The position numbers and the translations under genes were made by a program. Positions 30,092 to 34,372 of a stretch of 34,372 nucleotides of DNA are shown piece by piece. This DNA is from Coprobacillus sp. (GTDB taxonomy: Bacteria > Bacillota_I > Bacilli_A > RFN20 > CAG-826): contig JAJQAL010000008.1 in assembly GCA_021203815.1 (NCBI GenBank), positions 1 to 34,372 on the forward strand, given 5' to 3'. The notes under the pieces are model-generated. The model was not told the origin of the DNA. It made no database searches and saw only the letters and a list, made by a program, of their open reading frames with translations. Within the stretch, counting starts at the first letter, position 1, and each line of letters opens with the position of its first letter.

Positions 30092-30097
30092 TATAAT
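30092..30097 (+). promoter_or_regulatory. -10 element of ylbF, 6 bases before its GTG
   Basis: TATAAT followed by TTAAGC and GTG (30104). There is no ribosome binding site, so a leaderless mRNA with a GTG start is predicted. Confidence 0.45.
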
Positions 30098-30103
30098 TTA
30101 AGC

Positions 30104-30466
30104 GTGGACATTGAACTTCTTAATATTCTAGAAAATATTAAAAATGATCTTAAAAGTAGTAAGACCTATCTTTCTTTAGTGGATAGTGAAACCTTAATGA
30201 ATGAATCGGAAGAAGTAAAAGCGTTATCAAATCAGATGAAAATAGATTTAGATAACTATAATAAACTTATCGAAGAATATGGAGAGGATTCCTACGAGGT
30301 AAAACCCGCTCAAAAAGCTCTTCAAAATTCGAAAAACGCTTTATATGCCCATCCATTAGTGAAAAATTACCTCTCATATTATAGAGAATATCAAAACGAA
30401 CTCGATCAGATTAATGAGGAGATTATCTCTCCCTTAAAGGCTAATTTATGTCAAAAGAAACCCTAA
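30104..30466 (+). CDS. ylbF: YlbF/YmcA-family protein
   Basis: 120 residues with a GTG start. The protein is all helical and charged, with the family-like pattern of an N-terminal helix, a (D/E)-rich turn, KALSNQMKIDLDNYNKLIEEY and LVKNYLSYYREYQNELDQIN. In B. subtilis YlbF works with YmcA and YaaT as the Y-complex controlling RNase Y and development. The gene order ylbF-rsmD-coaD matches B. subtilis ylbF-ylbG-ylbH-ylbI, but ylbG is missing. Its last 19 bases overlap rsmD. The family call leans on the synteny. Confidence 0.75.
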   Translation: MDIELLNILENIKNDLKSSKTYLSLVDSETLMNESEEVKALSNQMKIDLDNYNKLIEEYGEDSYEVKPAQKALQNSKNALYAHPLVKNYLSYYREYQNELDQINEEIISPLKANLCQKKP

Positions 30467-31008
30467 GGATAATAAGTGGAAATTACCGCCACCGTAGAAT
30501 TGATTTTCCTATGGAGGGGGGAATTAGACCCACAAAAGATAAGGTGAGAGAAGCGCTATTTTCATCTCTAGGTAATATAAACGGCAAAGCCTTTCTTGAT
30601 ATGTACGCTGGAAGTGGGTCAATTGGCCTTGAAGCAGCATCACGAGGGGCCGCTCCTATCTATTTTATCGATAATAATAAAGCCGCTATTAAGTGCATAA
30701 AAGATAACATTTCTAGTTTAGGAGTAGAAAATACTAATGTTATCGAAAGCGATGTAATGACCGCTCTTAAGCGATTAAGTGAGAGTTATATAGTCTTTGA
30801 CTATATCTATCTCGATCCTCCCTATAAACAGGAGCAGTATACTTGTGACCTCTTGCTCCTTAATGAATATCATTTACTATCAAGTGATGCTATAATAGTA
30901 GTGGAATCAGATCACCCTTTAAGTGAAGCTGATTTTCCACTTTATGAGATCATAAAAAGAAAGAACTTTGGCTTTATTAATCTAACGTATTTCCAGGTAA
31001 AAAAATGA
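30448..31008 (+). CDS. rsmD: 16S rRNA (guanine(966)-N2)-methyltransferase
   Basis: 186 residues. It methylates a guanine in the head of the small subunit using S-adenosylmethionine. The signatures are RIISGNYRHRRIDFP at the N-terminus, RPTKDKVREALFSSL, the SAM-binding FLDMYAGSGSIGLEAASRGA (about 44-63) and the catalytic DPPY (123-126). Its ATG lies within the end of ylbF, and the stop overlaps coaD as ATGA. Confidence 0.93.
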   Translation: MSKETLRIISGNYRHRRIDFPMEGGIRPTKDKVREALFSSLGNINGKAFLDMYAGSGSIGLEAASRGAAPIYFIDNNKAAIKCIKDNISSLGVENTNVIESDVMTALKRLSESYIVFDYIYLDPPYKQEQYTCDLLLLNEYHLLSSDAIIVVESDHPLSEADFPLYEIIKRKNFGFINLTYFQVKK

Positions 31009-31478
31009 AAATAGCGGTCTATCCAGGAAGTTTTGATCCAATTACTAATGGGCACCTTAAAATCTTATATAGGTCCCTTTCTCTTTTTGATAAGGTTATC
31101 GTCTTAGTGGCAAATAACCCTACGAAAACCCCGCGCTTTTCTGTAGAAGATCGAGTGGAGATGATAAAAGAAACAGTTAAAGACCTTCCTAACGTTGAAG
31201 TGGACTTTACGGACGGACTCTCTATTGAATACGCAAAAAAGGTGGGAGCGACCCATCTAATTAGAGGACTTCGCGCCGTCTCTGATTTTGAATATGAGTT
31301 CCAGCTTAATAGCGCTAATAACTATATCGATAATGAAATAGACATGGTTTTCCTCATGTCTAGTGGTAATGATTCTTTTATTAACTCATCGACGATTGTC
31401 GATATGTATCTTAACGGCGTGGATGTTTCTGACCTAGTTCCCGCTCCTGTCTTAGATGGGCTTAAGAAACTACTTTAA
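31005..31478 (+). CDS. coaD: Phosphopantetheine adenylyltransferase
   Basis: 157 residues. It catalyses the penultimate step of coenzyme A synthesis. The GSFDPITNGH loop (8-17) carries the HxGH-like NGH, with VANNPTKTPRFSVEDR, LIRGLRAVSDFEYEFQ and FINSSTIVDMYLNG (the ISSS motif appears as INSST). It is coupled to rsmD (4 bp overlap) and convergent with the YfiH-family gene (9 bp overlap). The coenzyme A route links functionally to the acpP arm. Confidence 0.95.
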   Translation: MKIAVYPGSFDPITNGHLKILYRSLSLFDKVIVLVANNPTKTPRFSVEDRVEMIKETVKDLPNVEVDFTDGLSIEYAKKVGATHLIRGLRAVSDFEYEFQLNSANNYIDNEIDMVFLMSSGNDSFINSSTIVDMYLNGVDVSDLVPAPVLDGLKKLL

Positions 31479-32204
31479 CATAATAAGCGAGGACATACGT
31501 CCGTTTTTCTTTTCGGGAAGAATGGCGCTATAGCAGTTATCATCATCGCAGGTATCGACTTCACAGGAGTCGATATTTTTATAGGGGATTCCCGCTTCCA
31601 CTAAATCATTGATATTAGAGAAAGGCGCGTCAAAGAATCCGCCGTCTAGGTCATATCTATATGCTTTTTCGCATCCCGCTTCAAATATAAGCTTTCTGTC
31701 TTCCTCTCCTACTTTAAAAGAGTAGAACTGACGGGCGGGTCCTAAATGAGCGTAGATATCTTCTCCCTTTACTCCATATTTATCGATTAAATGTTTTACT
31801 GATTTATAAGCGACATGTTTAAGTGTTCCCTGATACCCCGCGTGAATTATACACACTAGAGGAACCCTTGGAATATAGACAAAGATTGGGACGCAGTCAG
31901 CGTGGAAGCAGCCCACCGCTATTCCTCTTTCCGTGGTATAAAGCGCGTCCCCTTCCATACCAGAGAGAAAGGAGTCCATTCCTCTCCCAAGGTTCTCCCC
32001 CGTGACCTTTAGGATTATATCGCTATGGGTTTGATGGGTAAAAATCATGTGGTCAGGAGCTATCCCTAAATCTAAGGCCACCGTCTCTCTCGCCTTTTTT
32101 ACGCTTTCATGGTCCTCTCCGATTTGGTAGGCCATATTTCCGATTTCTCTCGTTGTCGTAATCGCGCTTATCTCTTTAAATGTATCCCAATTAAAATATT
32201 TCAT
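31470..32204 (-). CDS. YfiH/YlmD (PgeF/LACC1) family purine nucleoside phosphorylase-like enzyme
   Basis: 244 residues. The start is ATG 32204, because TATAAT (minus, 32212-32217) sits 7 bases upstream. The in-frame codon at 32231 would add residues unlike the family. The metal-binding triad is present: His60 (THQTH), Cys104 (HADC) and His121 (HAGYQG), with TTRE near the start. Members are reported as multicopper oxidase-like, as purine nucleoside phosphorylases/adenosine deaminases, or as editing enzymes of peptidoglycan synthesis. The usual HAGWRG reads HAGYQG here. It is convergent with coaD by 9 bp and predicted leaderless. Confidence 0.85.
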   Translation of the reverse strand: MKYFNWDTFKEISAITTTREIGNMAYQIGEDHESVKKARETVALDLGIAPDHMIFTHQTHSDIILKVTGENLGRGMDSFLSGMEGDALYTTERGIAVGCFHADCVPIFVYIPRVPLVCIIHAGYQGTLKHVAYKSVKHLIDKYGVKGEDIYAHLGPARQFYSFKVGEEDRKLIFEAGCEKAYRYDLDGGFFDAPFSNINDLVEAGIPYKNIDSCEVDTCDDDNCYSAILPEKKNGRMSSLIMLK

Positions 32205-32211
32205 CTCTCTT

Positions 32212-32217
32212 ATTATA
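32212..32217 (-). promoter_or_regulatory. -10 element of the YfiH-family gene, 7 bases before its ATG
   Basis: TATAAT on the minus strand, then AAGAGAG and ATG at 32204. Any -35 would lie inside the upstream gene's terminator hairpin. Confidence 0.45.
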
Positions 32218-32221
32218 TAAG

Positions 32222-32245
32222 AAAAAACCACCGCTTGGGTGGTTT
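32222..32245 (-). terminator. Terminator of the 32268 membrane CxxC gene
   Basis: On the minus strand AAACCACC-CAAGC-GGTGGTTT forms an 8 bp hairpin followed by a run of Ts to 32222, 4 bases before the -10 of the next gene. Confidence 0.8.
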
Positions 32246-32267
32246 ATTTTCTTTTAGCTATATTTTT

Positions 32268-33086
32268 TTACTGTTTATCGTAGTAGTCTTTACCAAACTC
32301 ACCATCGTGATTCCAGCAGTCTCTAAGCGTTGTGGCCTTAGCCTGAGGAGTGGTGGTCTCTCCGCCGCCTGTTGCGGTTCCTTCATAAGCGAAGAAGACC
32401 TCACTTATTCCATATTCATTCGTATAGAATGGGGCGTCTTTAGTAAAGTCGATTAAGAAGGTCGTTGGGGACTCAAAGCTATCCGCATCGGTAATCGATT
32501 CAAGAGCGCTATCGATTTGGCTCTCATGAGTCATATAGTAATAAGACTCTTGATAGGTTCCCGCGGTCTGCTCAAAGATCGTGTCGAAGTGGTTATAGAC
32601 GTATTTAGCAAATAAGTTATATTTATCATCATCGTCATACTCATCGATGAAGACTGTGTAAAGTTTAAAGCTTCCACCATCATCGATTTCATATCCACTC
32701 TTATTCCAGTTTGTCTGGAGGTAGTTAAAGCCGTAGTAGTTAGACTCGCAGTCAGAGCAACCTTCCTGAACAAAGGAGAGGAAGAACTTTTCTCCATACT
32801 TTTCTTTTTGTTCACTTGTGGCTTTATTTTCACTTTGATCTTCGAGGTACTGGAGGAGGTCATCTACTTCGGATTCTCCGTCTTCACAGTTATCGAGTGA
32901 TAAAGCGTATTTCTGATAGTAAGAGACTGAGGCATCGCCGTTATACCATGATTTGACCCAGACCGTGATATAAGGAATGGAGAAGACAACGATAAAGATC
33001 GCTGCGACAATTAAAAGCGGCTGAATCCATGCCGTATCTCTAATCCATCTACCAATTCTTCTGAAGAAGTTTCCGATTGCTTTCAT
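32268..33086 (-). CDS. Membrane-anchored protein with a CSDC thioredoxin-like motif
   Basis: 272 residues from ATG 33086. The N-terminus is basic and amphipathic (MKAIGNFFRRIGRWIRDTAW) followed by one helix (about 22-42), so the body is probably extracellular. An acidic helical stretch (about 60-95) leads to FFLSFVQEGCSDCESNYYGF, with Cys at about 107 and 110 after a beta strand, then a YTVFIDEYDDDD strand-turn. This resembles the thioredoxin CxxC site and its second strand, but no cis-Pro motif is clear. The C-terminus contains Gly/Thr-rich GTATGGGETTTP. The start is uncertain: see the promoter at 33159. Family not named. Confidence 0.65.
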   Translation of the reverse strand: MKAIGNFFRRIGRWIRDTAWIQPLLIVAAIFIVVFSIPYITVWVKSWYNGDASVSYYQKYALSLDNCEDGESEVDDLLQYLEDQSENKATSEQKEKYGEKFFLSFVQEGCSDCESNYYGFNYLQTNWNKSGYEIDDGGSFKLYTVFIDEYDDDDKYNLFAKYVYNHFDTIFEQTAGTYQESYYYMTHESQIDSALESITDADSFESPTTFLIDFTKDAPFYTNEYGISEVFFAYEGTATGGGETTTPQAKATTLRDCWNHDGEFGKDYYDKQ

Positions 33087-33158
33087 CGCTTCAATATTCT
33101 CTTCCTTTTCGTTCAGTTTTGATATTTTACCATTAGGTAATCCTAATTTCAAATAGTA

Positions 33159-33187
33159 TTTATATAATAAATTACTATCTTATTCAA
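33159..33187 (-). promoter_or_regulatory. Promoter whose start point falls on an in-frame TTG (33152)
   Basis: On the minus strand TTGAAT (33182-33187), a 17-base spacer, TATAAA (33159-33164), then 6 bases to an in-frame TTG that would add 22 residues to the CxxC protein. The alternative is a 66-base leader with AAGGAAGAG before ATG 33086. Confidence 0.45.
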
Positions 33188-33258
33188 GAATAATTTTATT
33201 TCTCCCTTTTTAGTGATAACATAATAGCGCTTAAAGGAAAAAACACGTTGATAATTTT

Positions 33259-34260
33259 ATGAAAAAATCCGAAAAAATCAAGAAGAAAATAAATAATTAT
33301 TTATTTGACCACCTCCACCTTAGGAACTGGCTTAATTATATTTGGCTTTTTATCCTCGCGGTCGCTAGTGCTTTTCTTTTTGCTTTTGCTTTTACCTGCT
33401 TTGTCACGCCGGCTGTAGACTCTGGAGATATGACGTTAGTCACCGGTGGTGTCAGCGGTCTCTCTCAGAATATCGTCCAAATTGTAAGGCTATGTGGAGG
33501 CACTGTTAATACCTACACTCTTCAGTCTATTCTCTACTTTGCCTTTAACGTTCCTATCCTCATTTTTGGATTCATATGCGTGGGTAAAAAGTTTACGGTC
33601 TATACGATTATTAATGTTGTTTTAACTTCTGTTTTTATCTCGCTACTACCAGATGTCGGTTTTAGTCAGCCGATACAGGAAGCCGCGGTTATCTCTAACT
33701 CCATGCTTACGCGTACCCTCTTTGCGGGTATATGTATCGGCACAAGCGCGGCCATCGCCTTTAAAGGCGACTTCTCATGTGGAGGGATGGATGTGATTAC
33801 TTATTACTTCTCTTTAAGAAAATCAACTTCTGTTGGTCAGTATATGATTCTAGTTAATGGAATTATTATCACTTTATATGCGATTGTCTTATTTGCGGGT
33901 AATCCATCTGACTATCCCACGGCGCTCCTTAGTATTCTCTTCTCAATAACTGAAATACTAGTCAGTTCAATGCTTATTGATGCCATTAATACCCGAAATA
34001 AGAAGGTCCAAGTCCAGCTAATCTCCTCAAGTGATTATCTCGTCGATATACTTCTTGCTTATTTCCCACATGGGGCCACTGTTTTAAACGGAAAAGGCGC
34101 TTATTCAGGTAGTGAGAGAAAGGTTATCTATATGATTGTTTCCTCTAACGAGATTAAAAGAGTCGCGGAAGTTGCCAGAAAAGTAGACCCTAATGTCTTT
34201 ATCGCGGCCACCCCTCTGCAGCAGGTCTATGGGAACTTCTTTATAAAGCCAGTTGAATGA
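33259..34260 (+). CDS. YitT family membrane protein (DUF161/DUF2179)
   Basis: 333 residues. A basic N-terminus (MKKSEKIKKKINNYLFDH) is followed by about six hydrophobic segments including AFTCFVTPA, GGVSGLSQNIV and CGGMDVITYYFSLRK, hallmarks of the YitT family. The C-terminal soluble DUF2179 domain (about 255-333) has VLNGKGAYSGSERKVIYMIV and ends in AATPLQQVYGNFF. The function is unknown; transport is assumed from the topology. AAAGGA at 33233-33238 is too far (20 bases) from the ATG to serve as a ribosome binding site. Confidence 0.9.
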   Translation: MKKSEKIKKKINNYLFDHLHLRNWLNYIWLFILAVASAFLFAFAFTCFVTPAVDSGDMTLVTGGVSGLSQNIVQIVRLCGGTVNTYTLQSILYFAFNVPILIFGFICVGKKFTVYTIINVVLTSVFISLLPDVGFSQPIQEAAVISNSMLTRTLFAGICIGTSAAIAFKGDFSCGGMDVITYYFSLRKSTSVGQYMILVNGIIITLYAIVLFAGNPSDYPTALLSILFSITEILVSSMLIDAINTRNKKVQVQLISSSDYLVDILLAYFPHGATVLNGKGAYSGSERKVIYMIVSSNEIKRVAEVARKVDPNVFIAATPLQQVYGNFFIKPVE

Positions 34261-34278
34261 TATATATAAAATGTACAT

Positions 34279-34306
34279 AAAAAGGCGACTACGTATCGCC
34301 TTTTTT
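34279..34306. terminator. Terminator between the YitT gene and tRNA-Leu (works in both directions)
   Basis: AAAAAGGCGA (34279-34288) pairs with TCGCCTTTTT (34296-34305) around CTACGTA. It has a T run on the plus side and, through the opposing A run, on the minus side. Confidence 0.8.
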
Positions 34307-34319
34307 ACTAACTAGGTAG

Positions 34320-34372
34320 TGGTGCTCAAAGCCGGACTTGAACCGGCACGGGCTCAACACCCGACGGATTTT
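34320..34372 (-). tRNA. tRNA-Leu, 5' part beyond window edge
   Basis: 53 nt of the 3' half with encoded CCA. The acceptor strand is TTTGAGC-A-CCA, the T arm is GCCGG-TTCAAGT-CCGGC, and the variable arm is CGGG/CCCG with a TGTTGAG loop. The visible loop end AAAA before TCCGT fits an NAA anticodon (Leu UAA or CAA). The anticodon's first base is outside the window. Confidence 0.85.

Noticed and set aside
16806-34319. Shared 12-mer ACTAACTAGGTA next to tRNA-Ser and tRNA-Leu
   Set aside because: Chance repeats of this length are expected many times in 34 kb, and it is upstream of one tRNA and downstream of the other, so no common function fits.
1-34372. Mycoplasma genetic code (TGA as Trp)
   Set aside because: TGA ends several clearly complete genes (8961-8963, 31006-31008, 34258-34260) and Trp is encoded by TGG.
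1-34372. Insertion sequences, prophage, CRISPR arrays or integrated elements
   Set aside because: No transposase, integrase, Cas or phage structural gene and no regular repeat-spacer array was seen.

Overview
The window is an AT-rich bacterial chromosome segment with very short intergenic gaps. TGA is used as an ordinary stop (for example at 8961-8963, 31006-31008 and 34258-34260), so the code is standard (table 11) and not the Mycoplasma code. Several features point to an anaerobic, small-genome member of the Bacilli or a Mollicutes-related gut lineage. These are the ylbF-rsmD-coaD order, RNase J, Spx, YitT/DUF2179, a long clostridial-type GluRS, an oxygen-sensitive class III ribonucleotide reductase, and a small protein resembling the mycoplasma MG284/MPN403 family. 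The exact taxon cannot be fixed from the sequence.

Layout: 1-1588 holds the 3' end of a NERD-like gene and a membrane protein. 1615-3513 holds tRNA-Gly, gltX and tRNA-Glu(CUC). 3724-7447 holds a four-helix membrane protein with an acidic/His-rich linker, a one-helix peptide, an HflX-like GTPase and a convergent guanylate kinase. 7562-12477 is the main accessory-looking block, a compact eight-gene Tad-like pilus operon: TadA ATPase, two TadB/TadC-like platform proteins, two TadE-like pseudopilins, a small candidate pilin, a large secreted protein and a small candidate regulator. It ends in a structured C-rich-loop RNA and a strong terminator. 12697-13133 holds acpP, tRNA-Asn and tRNA-Glu(UUC). 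13208-16628 is an envelope block: a Cthe_2159-type beta-helix lipoprotein, a flavodoxin and two related small lipoproteins.

16716-34372 is mostly housekeeping: tRNA-Ser, an RluD-family pseudouridine synthase, phosphoglucomutase, a HAD phosphatase, trpS, nrdG, nrdD (with a C-terminal redoxin), spx, a CYTH protein, NAD kinase, a membrane-anchored EIIB-like protein, maf, RNase J, peptide deformylase, ylbF, rsmD, coaD, a YfiH-family protein, a membrane-anchored CxxC protein, a YitT-family transporter and a cut tRNA-Leu.

Two genome-wide habits stand out. Many genes have a TATAAT-like -10 only 6-8 bases before the start codon and no Shine-Dalgarno site, which predicts leaderless mRNAs. Five convergent gene pairs overlap at their 3' ends by 4-13 bp with no terminator between them. 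Together they suggest a compacted genome that uses leaderless initiation widely while keeping Shine-Dalgarno initiation inside operons, as in the pilus locus.
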